5,287 nucleotides of DNA from Verrucomicrobiales bacterium (GTDB lineage: Bacteria > Verrucomicrobiota > Verrucomicrobiia > Limisphaerales > UBA1100), in assembly GCA_011523245.1 (NCBI GenBank), contig WTHG01000486.1, positions 1 through 5,287 on the forward strand, given 5' to 3'. The notes under the pieces are model-generated. The model was not told the origin of the DNA. It ran no database searches and saw only the letters and a program-made list of their open reading frames with translations. This document shows positions 1 through 5,287 of this stretch, piece by piece. A program made the translations under genes and the position numbers. Numbering within the stretch: position 1 is the first letter of the stretch; each line of letters starts with the position of its first letter.

Positions 1-75
1 GGATTTTCCCTACTGAACGTGGATGACTTTTTTTGTTTCAGCAAGGGCAATTCCATCCCACAATAAACTCTCTGT

Positions 76-2244
76 CTACTTTATCAACTGTAACTTCACT
101 GCATCCACCTTACCTCCGAATTTCGTGTCCGCCGAATAGCGACCCACAGCACCATTGCGGTCCTCTCCGACTTCCAAACCATCAAGCGGCATGTCGCTCA
201 ATGCCCCAAGAGTCTTACCTCGAGCCACCACTGTGCCATCAATTTTCAGGGTCACACTGCCATCCTTAGACAGTTCTGCAAACACCACTACGGAGTCCTT
301 TGGAAAAGGTTTTTCGTCTGCAACCATAGTCAATTTTCCGCCGTGACGAGTGACGAAGCGAAGGGTACCTCCCCATATATGGAGCGCCCAGCCATGGTTA
401 GTGCCGCCTTGGGCGATAATGACGCCGTCCTTGCCCCCGGATTCTACGCGAGCCTCCACGGTAAAAGCCTTACCGCGGACCATCGGGGCGCTCTCCTGCG
501 GCAGGTGGTCGCCCTGCCTGAGGGCGAATTTTTGTTTCTTGGAAAAACTTGCGTTACGATTACCACCCCACGGCCACGGCTTGGCGAGGGCTTTTTCAGC
601 CCAGACCTCCCAACGCTTGATCATGCCGGCCAAGCGTTCAGGTTCGGCTTCGGCTAGATTATTCAATTCCGTGCGGTCGGCATCGATATCGTACAGCTCC
701 CACGGGCCATTGGCGCCCTTAGCGACGAGCTTCCATTTGCCCTCGCGCATAGCGCGGTTACCTTCGTGTTCCCAAAAGATCGGCGCCTCGCGGCCGATGT
801 CGTTGCCGTTAAACGCGGGCGCGAGTGATGTGCCCTGCAACGGCACGATGGCGGTGTCGCCCACCTTGGCCGGATACTTGGCGCCGCCGAGTTCCACGCA
901 GGTGGCCATGAGATCGATCAAGTGTCCCGGCTGACTTTCGAGTTTGCCGTGGCGCTTGGCGTCGATGCCCTTGGGCCAATGGGCGATGAGCGGCGAGCTG
1001 ATGCCGCCTTCGTGCACCCAGTGTTTGTACTCGCGAAACGGCGTGTTGCTGGCGTTGGCCCACGCGAGACCGTAACCGTGATAGGTATCGGCGCCGCCGG
1101 TCATCACCTCCGTGCCCTGCTTCACCACGCGGCCATCGCGTGTCCGGCGCGGGATCATGTCGAACTGCAGATCGCCCTTGCCCATCGGCTTAAGCTGCTC
1201 GGGATCCTTGTCGCGATACTGGATGCCGTTGCGTCGGCCCATGCCTTCGGCGCAGCCGCCGTTATCGGCGAGGAAGAGAATCAACGTGTTATCGTACTGG
1301 CCGGTGGCCTTGAGAGCATCGACCACGCGGCCCATGCCGGCGTCCATGTTGGTGACCATCGCCGCGTAGGTTTCCATCAGGCGCAATTCCCATTCCTTGT
1401 TCTTGGCGTCCGCCCATGAAGTGGCCTTGCCATCGCGCGGGGAGTTTTTCCATTTGGGGTCGATGAGCCCCATCTTCAACTGGCGCGCATAACGCTCCTT
1501 GCGCATGGCGTCCCAGCCCTTGTCGTAAAAGCCCTTGTAGGCGGCGATTTCCTTTTCGGTGGCGTGCATCGGCCAATGCGGCGCGGTGTAAGCCACGTAG
1601 ATAAAGAAGGGGTCGTCGCTTTTGTGTTCCTTGATGTATCGCACGGCATGGTCGCTGATGGCGTCGGTGTAATAATATTCGTCGGTCTCGTAGCCCTTGT
1701 CAGTCAGTGGCGACACCTGCGTGTTTTCGCGCGTGAGTGAGTTGGGATCAAAGAAACTGCCCGCACCGTGGATCGTGCCGTAAAAGCGATCGAACCCGCG
1801 TTGGCGCGGCCAGTTGTATTTCGGCCCTTCCGGTTTCACGTGCGGCGTCACGTGCCATTTGCCGGACATGTAGGTGGCGTATCCGGCCGTCTTGAGCACC
1901 TCGGCGATGGTGCGGACATTTTGCCCGAGGTCGCCTTTATACCCCGGCAGACGTTGGTTGCTCATCATCCATCCGATGCCTGCCTGATGCGCGTACACGC
2001 CGGTGAGCAGCGTGGCCCGCGTGGGGCAGCAGCGGCCGGTGTTATAAAACTGCGTGAAGCGCACGCCCTTGTCCGCCAAGGCATCCAACCGCGGCGTATG
2101 AATCTCGCCGCCGTAACAACCGATATCGCTCCAACCCATGTCATCGGCCATGGCGATAATGATGTTGGGGCGGGGCGCCTTGGCAGCTTGCGCCCAGTTC
2201 ATGGCCAAACAAAGGCCGACGAGGAGATGAAAGATCCGGTTCAC
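76..2244 (-). CDS. Secreted S1-family sulfatase (arylsulfatase-like) with C-terminal LamG-like domain
   Basis: Predicted formylglycine-dependent sulfatase that hydrolyses sulfate esters, probably of sulfated polysaccharides, outside the cytoplasm. Numbering is from the GTG at 2244 (722 aa). Residues 3-20 form a signal peptide ending AQA. Metal-binding Asp34-Asp35 lie in ADDMGWSD. The signature CCPTRATLLTG makes Cys72 the formylglycine precursor and Arg76 its partner. Other active-site candidates are Lys129/His131 (GKWH), His223 (APHWP), Asp327-Asn328 (ADNGG) and Lys407 before HEGG. The sulfatase fold ends near residue 560. Residues about 580-722 look like a beta-rich LamG/concanavalin-type domain, possibly for glycan binding. 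In-frame upstream starts exist (ATG 2286, TTG 2304), but they would place about 14-20 extra residues before the signal peptide, so GTG is preferred; none has a clear Shine-Dalgarno. Stop is TAG at 76-78. The family is secure; the substrate and S1 subfamily cannot be read from sequence. The maturation enzyme (FGE or anSME) is not in the window. Confidence 0.93.
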   Translation of the reverse strand: MNRIFHLLVGLCLAMNWAQAAKAPRPNIIIAMADDMGWSDIGCYGGEIHTPRLDALADKGVRFTQFYNTGRCCPTRATLLTGVYAHQAGIGWMMSNQRLPGYKGDLGQNVRTIAEVLKTAGYATYMSGKWHVTPHVKPEGPKYNWPRQRGFDRFYGTIHGAGSFFDPNSLTRENTQVSPLTDKGYETDEYYYTDAISDHAVRYIKEHKSDDPFFIYVAYTAPHWPMHATEKEIAAYKGFYDKGWDAMRKERYARQLKMGLIDPKWKNSPRDGKATSWADAKNKEWELRLMETYAAMVTNMDAGMGRVVDALKATGQYDNTLILFLADNGGCAEGMGRRNGIQYRDKDPEQLKPMGKGDLQFDMIPRRTRDGRVVKQGTEVMTGGADTYHGYGLAWANASNTPFREYKHWVHEGGISSPLIAHWPKGIDAKRHGKLESQPGHLIDLMATCVELGGAKYPAKVGDTAIVPLQGTSLAPAFNGNDIGREAPIFWEHEGNRAMREGKWKLVAKGANGPWELYDIDADRTELNNLAEAEPERLAGMIKRWEVWAEKALAKPWPWGGNRNASFSKKQKFALRQGDHLPQESAPMVRGKAFTVEARVESGGKDGVIIAQGGTNHGWALHIWGGTLRFVTRHGGKLTMVADEKPFPKDSVVVFAELSKDGSVTLKIDGTVVARGKTLGALSDMPLDGLEVGEDRNGAVGRYSADTKFGGKVDAVKLQLIK

Positions 2245-2331
2245 CTCGGCACTCTGCCCAAGGCGTAGCCGGGTTTCAAGCTGCATTGGTCTGGTCAAAT
2301 GCAACGCCGTGGAGTAGGTTTCCCCCGAACC
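2245..2331. promoter_or_regulatory. Divergent intergenic region between sulfatase and selenoprotein operon
   Basis: This 87-base gap separates the leftward sulfatase (GTG start) from the rightward selW-like gene, so it should carry the promoters of both transcription units. I could not find a convincing -35/-10 pair on either strand. It contains an inverted repeat (GCATT at 2283-2287 and AATGC at 2298-2302) flanking a tandem TGGTC TGGTC (2287-2296), which could be an operator. The promoter role is inferred from gene orientation only. If the sulfatase began at the TTG at 2304, the gap would shrink to 27 bases, which would leave little room for two promoters. Confidence 0.4.
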
Positions 2332-2559
2332 ATGAAGGTGCGCATCGAATATTGCGCGGCTTGAAACTATGAGCCGCAGGCCGTCAGTTTGGCGGATCGG
2401 TTATTGAAGCTGAAGCAACGCATCTCGTCTTTGGAACTGGTACCCGGTTCCGGCGGGGTGTTTGAAGTCACAGCAAATGACAAGCTGGTGCATTCCAAAC
2501 GGGCTACGGGGGAATTCCCCGAGCCCGATGCCGTCCTGCAGGCTCTCCGGAGTCTGTAG
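2332..2559 (+). CDS. SelW-like (Rdx family) selenoprotein with in-frame UGA as Sec11
   Basis: Small thioredoxin-fold redox protein of the SelT/SelW/SelH (Rdx) family, 75 aa if UGA 2362-2364 is read as selenocysteine. The start is ATG 2332; no other in-frame start lies close upstream and there is no clear Shine-Dalgarno (GGAG at 2311-2314 is 17 bases away). The sequence opens MKVRIEYCAAUNYE, matching mammalian SelW VRVVYCGAUGYK, with the redox pair Cys8/Sec11. After the UGA the same frame continues with family features: a helix rich in Leu and Lys (residues 18-31), GGVFEV (41-46), KLVHSK (51-56, compare SelW KLIHSK), Gly60 and a C-terminal helix, ending at TAG 2557-2559. Homology on both sides of the UGA, in one frame and without a gap, argues for recoding and not a nonsense mutation. 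It is the first gene of the rightward block, 47 bases before the Sec tRNA gene, so the machinery for its decoding is encoded alongside. Its substrate is unknown; Rdx proteins are generally thought to be thiol-disulfide oxidoreductases. Confidence 0.93.
2362..2364 (+). other. Selenocysteine UGA codon (recoded stop)
   Basis: TGA in frame at codon 11 of the selW-like gene, three codons after TGC (Cys8), giving Cys-Ala-Ala-Sec. It occupies the exact position of Sec in the CxxU motif of SelW proteins. A Sec tRNA gene, selD and selA follow directly downstream, which supports decoding as Sec. Confidence 0.9.
2374..2400 (+). promoter_or_regulatory. Candidate bacterial SECIS element within the selW-like coding region
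   Basis: Bacterial SECIS elements are hairpins starting just after the UGA, with a short apical loop that carries an early G and is recognised by SelB. Here GCC (2380-2382) can pair with GGC (2391-2393), closing an 8-nt loop GTCAGTTT that begins with GU. Loop base G2383 lies 19 nt after the last base of the UGA, within the usual range. A lower stem of CCG (2374-2376) with CGG (2398-2400) is possible across an internal loop. An alternative fold pairs CCGC (2374-2377) with GCGG (2392-2395). Position and loop fit the family model, but the stem is short and no folding was computed. Confidence 0.4.
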
Positions 2560-2581
2560 TGGACCTCGTGTTGTCTTCCCC

Positions 2582-2597
2582 GCCACGCGTGCGTGGC
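2582..2597 (+). repeat. Short perfect inverted repeat just upstream of selC
   Basis: GCCACG (2582-2587) and CGTGGC (2592-2597) form a 6-bp GC-rich stem with a CGTG loop, 9 bases before the tRNA 5' end. No T-run follows, so it is not a typical intrinsic terminator. It may be an RNA processing or pausing element between the selW-like message and the tRNA; that role is speculative. Confidence 0.4.
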
Positions 2598-2606
2598 AAA
2601 CCAACC

Positions 2607-2702
2607 GGAGAGTTGAGGGTGCCTGGTGGCCCCCGCGGTCTTCAAAACCGTTGTCGGTCCGTGACCGGGCCGAGGTAGGTTCGATTCCTACCCTCTCCGC
2701 CA
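2607..2702 (+). tRNA. selC: tRNA-Sec (anticodon UCA), CCA encoded
   Basis: Selenocysteine tRNA that decodes UGA. The anticodon loop CTTCAAA (2640-2646) carries TCA at 2642-2644, closed by a 5-bp stem (2635-2639 with 2647-2651, outermost pair G-U). The long D-arm has a 4-nt loop TGGT (2624-2627) and a 6-7 bp stem (2617-2623 with 2628-2634) with one T/C mismatch (2620/2631); the small D-loop is typical of bacterial tRNA-Sec. The long variable arm pairs 2654-2661 with 2666-2673 (8 bp, one G-U) around loop TGAC. The T-loop TTCGATT is 2680-2686. Acceptor GGAGAG (2607-2612) pairs with CTCTCC (2693-2698), followed by discriminator G2699 and encoded CCA. The unusual point is that the 3' strand from T-loop to discriminator is 12 nt, not the 13 of the usual bacterial 8+5 helix. 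The T-stem extends to 6 bp (2674-2679 with 2687-2692), giving a 6+6 arrangement or 7+5 with a mismatch. selD follows 15 bases later. Confidence 0.95.
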
Positions 2703-2717
2703 ATTTCATTTTTCAAA

Positions 2718-2753
2718 ATGTCTGATCCCATCGGCATGAGTGATCCCATCCGC
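2718..2753 (+). repeat. Tandem duplication of the selD start region (2 x 18 bp)
   Basis: Two adjacent 18-base units, 2718-2735 and 2736-2753, match at 15 of 18 positions and encode MSDPIG followed by MSDPIR. Each begins with ATG, so there are two in-frame start codons. The second unit aligns with the beginning of E. coli SelD (MSENSIRLTQ), so the first looks like an added copy. Ser is TCT in one unit and AGT in the other, so the copies have diverged. Confidence 0.8.
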
Positions 2754-3764
2754 CTCACGCAATACAGCCATGGCGCCGGTTGCGGCTGCAAAATTTCGCC
2801 CGCCGTGCTGGAGGAAATCCTCAGCCTCGCCGGCAAGGCCGCGCCGCACGCGCAGCTGCTGGTCGGCAACGATTCCAAGGACGACGCCGCCGTGTACGAC
2901 CTCGGCAACGGTCAGGCCGTCATCAGCACCACGGATTTTTTCATGCCCATCGTCGATGACCCATTCGACTTCGGGCAGATTGCTTCCGTCAATGCCATCA
3001 GTGACATTTACGCCATGGGCGGCACACCACTCATGGCGATCGCTATTCTCGGTTGGCCATTGGAGAAACTTCCCCCCGCCGTAGCCGCACGCGTCATTGA
3101 AGGCAGCCGCGCCGCCTGCGAACGTGCCGGCATACCGTTGGCCGGCGGGCACAGCATCGATGCGCCGGAGCCGATCTTCGGCCTTGCGGTTACCGGGCAG
3201 GTTGCCGTCGATAATCTCAAACGCAACGACGACGCCGTGCCGGGTTGCGAACTGTTCCTCACCAAACCTCTCGGCGTCGGCCTCGTGACCACCGCCCAAA
3301 AACGCGACCTCGCCGACGAAAACGATGTCCAACGCGCCATCGCCCAAATGACCGCGCTCAATCAAATCGGCAGCGTGCTCAGCGCCCTGCCCGGCGTGAA
3401 GGCGATGACCGATGTCACCGGCTTCGGCCTGCTTGGCCATCTCACCGAGCTATGCGAAGGCAGCGGCGTGAGCGCCACCATCGACAGCACCGCTGTGCCG
3501 CGCCTGCCCAATACCGACTACTACATCGCCGAGGATTGCACTCCGGGTGGCACCGATCGAAATTTTGAAAGCTACGGCGATCATCTCAGCCCGCTCACTG
3601 ACGCCCAACGCGCCCTGCTCTGCGATCCCCAAACCAGCGGCGGTCTGCTCGTCGCCGTGGCGCCCGATGGACTCGATGCCTTTCACGAAGCCACCAGCGA
3701 ACTGAATCTGAAATCGTTCGGCCAACTGACCGGACGCATCGAACCCCTCATCACCGTGAACTGA
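2718..3764 (+). CDS. selD: Selenophosphate synthetase (selenide, water dikinase), Cys form
   Basis: Makes selenophosphate, AMP and phosphate from selenide and ATP (EC 2.7.9.3), supplying the selenium donor used by SelA. The protein is 348 aa from ATG 2718, or 342 aa from ATG 2736, against 347 in E. coli, and aligns along its whole length. The N-terminal catalytic loop HGAGCGCK gives Cys22 and Lys25, equivalent to E. coli Cys17 and Lys20, so this copy uses Cys and not Sec. Metal/ATP-binding Asp56, Asp73 (STTDFF), Asp96 (NAISD) and Asp232 (MTDVTGFG) match E. coli 51, 68, 91 and 227 with a constant offset of 5. Other family blocks are GGHSIDAPEPIFGLAVTG (143-160) and CDPQTSGGLL near the C-terminus. 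Neither start has a Shine-Dalgarno. By alignment to E. coli the second ATG may be the ancestral start. It sits 15 bases after selC, and its TGA stop overlaps the selA ATG. Confidence 0.98.
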   Translation: MSDPIGMSDPIRLTQYSHGAGCGCKISPAVLEEILSLAGKAAPHAQLLVGNDSKDDAAVYDLGNGQAVISTTDFFMPIVDDPFDFGQIASVNAISDIYAMGGTPLMAIAILGWPLEKLPPAVAARVIEGSRAACERAGIPLAGGHSIDAPEPIFGLAVTGQVAVDNLKRNDDAVPGCELFLTKPLGVGLVTTAQKRDLADENDVQRAIAQMTALNQIGSVLSALPGVKAMTDVTGFGLLGHLTELCEGSGVSATIDSTAVPRLPNTDYYIAEDCTPGGTDRNFESYGDHLSPLTDAQRALLCDPQTSGGLLVAVAPDGLDAFHEATSELNLKSFGQLTGRIEPLITVN

Positions 3765-5104
3765 TGGCCAAGCAGAAGAACAAAAAACTTCGCGCCATAC
3801 CCGGCGTCGATACGCTGCTGGAGGCGATGAATGATTGCCCTCTGCCCCGCCCGCTGATCGTCGCCACCATCCGCACCGAACTCGCCGCCCTGCGCAAAGG
3901 TAGCGAAGTGCCGGATCCTGAGGCTATCACCGAGTCCATCCGGCAACGAATCGACGGTCTCGCTTTGTCCCGATTGCAACCGGTCATCAACGGCACCGGC
4001 GTGGTCGTCCATACCAATCTTGGCCGCGCCCCCATCGCTCCGCCGACCAATGCCGGCTACACAAACCTCGAAATCGACCTCGCCACCGGCCGCCGCGGCA
4101 AACGCGCTGCGTACGTCGAACAATGCCTCGCCGAACTTTGCGTCGCCGAGGCGGCCACGGTCGTAAATAATTGCGCCGCCGCGCTCGTGCTCATCCTGCG
4201 CCAGTTTACCGCCGCCAAAAAGGAGGTCATCATTTCGCGTGGCGAACTGGTCCAGATTGGCGGCGGCTTTCGCATCCCGGAAATCCTCGAGACCAGCGAT
4301 GCCACCTTGCGCGAAGTCGGTACCACCAATCGCACCAGCCTTGACGATTATGCCAAGGCCATCGGCGCCGACACCGGCCTGTTGCTCAAGGTGCATCGCA
4401 GCAACTTTTTTATGGATGGCTTTGTCGCCGCGCCCGACCGCCGCGAGCTGGCTACGCTCGCGCGCAAGAAGCGTGTGCCCTTCGTTGAGGATCTCGGAAG
4501 CGGCGTGCTTGTCCCGACTGAAGACTGGGCCGATGGCCATCACGAAGCCACCCCGCGCGAAGTCCTCAAGGCCGGCGCGGATCTCGTCTGCTTTAGTGGC
4601 GACAAACTCCTTGGCGGTCCGCAAACCGGCATCATCGCCGGCAAGGCCCGGCACATTGCCGCGTTGAAAAAACATCCCTTCTTCCGCGCACTGCGCTGCG
4701 ACAAACTCATCCTCACCGCCCTGCAAACGGCAGCCGAGACGTATCTGCATGGCGAAGGCGACACGCTCCCGCTTAATGAAGCCCTGCAGGCGGAGCCCGC
4801 CGCGCTCAAGCGCCGCGCCAACAAACTCGCCAAGGCGCTGACCGGCTATCCCGTGGCAGTTTCTGTAAGCGAAGGCGAATCTCAAGTCGGCGGCGGCGCG
4901 TTGCCGCAATCCAATCTGCCCAGCATCACGTTGGATCTTGTGCCGAATGAAAGTTCCCTGAAAGAGTTTGCCGAGCGCCTGCGCTGCGCGGGCACGCCCG
5001 TGATCGGTGTCATCGGCGGCCAACGTTTCCGGCTCGATCTCCGCACCATTTTCCCCGGGCAGGACCAAGCCCTGCTCCATTCAATCAAAGAAACCTTATC
5101 ATGA
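3764..5104 (+). CDS. selA: L-seryl-tRNA(Sec) selenium transferase (selenocysteine synthase)
   Basis: PLP-dependent enzyme that converts Ser-tRNA(Sec) to Sec-tRNA(Sec) with selenophosphate (EC 2.9.1.1); known family members form a homodecamer. The protein is 446 aa against 463 in E. coli, the difference being mainly in a slightly shorter N-terminal tRNA-binding region (residues about 1-70, with PGVDTLLE near the start). The catalytic core shows INGTGVVVHTNLGRAP (75-90), VVNNCAAALVLIL (133-145), SRGELVQIGGGFRIP (158-172), EVGTTNRT (184-191), LKVHRSNF (208-215), EDLGSG (242-247) and FSGDKLLGGPQ, where Lys281 is the predicted PLP Schiff-base lysine (E. coli Lys295). Its ATG overlaps the selD stop in TGATG and there is no Shine-Dalgarno, so translation is probably coupled to selD. 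Its TGA stop overlaps the next start in ATGA. Its tRNA partner is encoded upstream in the same block. Confidence 0.98.
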   Translation: MAKQKNKKLRAIPGVDTLLEAMNDCPLPRPLIVATIRTELAALRKGSEVPDPEAITESIRQRIDGLALSRLQPVINGTGVVVHTNLGRAPIAPPTNAGYTNLEIDLATGRRGKRAAYVEQCLAELCVAEAATVVNNCAAALVLILRQFTAAKKEVIISRGELVQIGGGFRIPEILETSDATLREVGTTNRTSLDDYAKAIGADTGLLLKVHRSNFFMDGFVAAPDRRELATLARKKRVPFVEDLGSGVLVPTEDWADGHHEATPREVLKAGADLVCFSGDKLLGGPQTGIIAGKARHIAALKKHPFFRALRCDKLILTALQTAAETYLHGEGDTLPLNEALQAEPAALKRRANKLAKALTGYPVAVSVSEGESQVGGGALPQSNLPSITLDLVPNESSLKEFAERLRCAGTPVIGVIGGQRFRLDLRTIFPGQDQALLHSIKETLS

Positions 5105-5287
5105 AATCAATCCTAATCGCCCTTGCGGCCCTATTCACCACCACTGGCTTTGCGGCCGAGAAAAAAATCGTGCTCGGCACTGACCGCTTTGAATTGGTGT
5201 ACCAATTGACCGTACCGCAGCTCGACCGCCGAGGCACTCTGTGGGTTCCATTGGCCCGCACCGATGCGCATCAAAAATTTGAAGTGC
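5101..5287 (+). CDS. Secreted protein, N-terminal part only; probably transglutaminase-like
   Basis: The 5' end of a gene that runs off the right edge of the window; 62 residues are visible. It begins MKSILIALAALFTTTGFA, a signal peptide with Lys2, a hydrophobic core and a likely signal peptidase I site after GFA. The mature part has FELVYQLTVP (30-39), a Gly, then LWVPLARTDAHQ (47-58). This pattern of a beta-strand followed by LW-P-L-P/A-x-(S/T)D-x-x-Q resembles the N-terminal region of bacterial transglutaminase-like (Cys-His-Asp) proteins, but the catalytic domain is outside the window, so the assignment is tentative. The ATG overlaps the selA stop as ATGA, which implies co-transcription and coupled translation. 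A functional link to selenium is not evident; no in-frame UGA is present in the visible part. Confidence 0.75.
   Translation, partial: MKSILIALAALFTTTGFAAEKKIVLGTDRFELVYQLTVPQLDRRGTLWVPLARTDAHQKFEV

Noticed and set aside
1..75. Possible rho-independent terminator downstream of the sulfatase
   Set aside because: There is an A-run on the minus strand (T-run at 29-35 on the plus strand) read with the wrong polarity, and no convincing GC-rich hairpin precedes a U-tract in the direction of sulfatase transcription.
922..1419. Plus-strand reading frames opposite the sulfatase, including 922-1419 and 1768-2268
   Set aside because: Both lie within the minus-strand sulfatase, which has intact catalytic motifs and a signal peptide; the plus-strand translations show no family features.
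2332..2364. Interpretation of the selW-like gene as a pseudogene with a nonsense mutation
   Set aside because: The UGA is at the exact Sec position of the family, the frame is otherwise intact for 64 codons afterwards, and the Sec machinery lies directly downstream.
2401..2709. Minus-strand reading frame antisense to selC and the selW-like gene, starting MKLAERVGIEPTSARSR
   Set aside because: The RVGIEPT-type peptide is a well-known artefact of translating the antisense of tRNA genes. The frame covers the tRNA and the selenoprotein gene, both of which are well supported on the plus strand.
2703..2717. T-rich stretch after the Sec tRNA as a terminator
   Set aside because: The T residues are interrupted, no separate hairpin precedes them, and selD begins immediately after, so read-through into selD is more likely.
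2462..2725. Plus-strand reading frame of 87 codons overlapping the end of the selW-like gene and selC
   Set aside because: It runs out of frame through the selW-like coding region and across the whole Sec tRNA; its translation shows no recognisable domain.
2706..3440. Minus-strand reading frame (244 codons) opposite selD
   Set aside because: Shadow of selD; no start signal or recognisable domain, and composition typical of antisense translation of GC-rich coding DNA.
3683..5080. Long minus-strand reading frame (465 codons) opposite selA
   Set aside because: It is a GC-rich antisense shadow of selA, whose identity is certain from full-length motif matches. The antisense translation shows low-complexity Gly/Ala/Asp-rich sequence with no family features.

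Overview
The window is a GC-rich stretch of bacterial DNA holding a compact selenocysteine (Sec) locus. Divergent from the locus, on its left, lies a gene for a secreted sulfatase. A secreted sulfatase with a C-terminal LamG-like domain, a predicted transglutaminase-like secreted protein, and almost no recognisable Shine-Dalgarno sequences all suggest a PVC-type bacterium (Verrucomicrobiota, Planctomycetota or Lentisphaerota). That assignment is inference; no ribosomal or other phylogenetic marker is present.

Layout. Positions 1-75 hold no gene. Positions 76-2244 (minus strand) encode the S1-family sulfatase. Positions 2245-2331 are the divergent intergenic region. From 2332 everything reads rightward: a short selenoprotein W-like (Rdx family) gene with an in-frame UGA at codon 11 (2332-2559), the Sec tRNA gene selC (2607-2702, anticodon UCA), selD (selenophosphate synthetase, 2718-3764), selA (Sec synthase, 3764-5104), and the 5' end of a secreted, probably transglutaminase-like protein (5101 to the window edge). 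The last three genes overlap (TGATG, then ATGA), and no terminator is evident between 2332 and 5287, so the block is probably one operon.

How the genes work together. SelD makes selenophosphate from selenide and ATP. The selC tRNA is charged with serine by the host SerRS. SelA then converts Ser-tRNA(Sec) to Sec-tRNA(Sec) using selenophosphate. The first gene of the block uses the product: its UGA sits exactly where the CxxU redox motif of SelW is expected, and the reading frame matches SelW on both sides of the UGA. The elongation factor SelB, needed to deliver Sec-tRNA, is not in the window and must be encoded elsewhere.

The main discovery is the SelW-like selenoprotein, which standard gene calling misses because it reads the UGA as a stop. 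Also notable are a Sec tRNA whose T-loop-to-discriminator strand is 12 nt instead of the usual bacterial 13, a duplicated start region in selD, and candidate SECIS structures just after the UGA.
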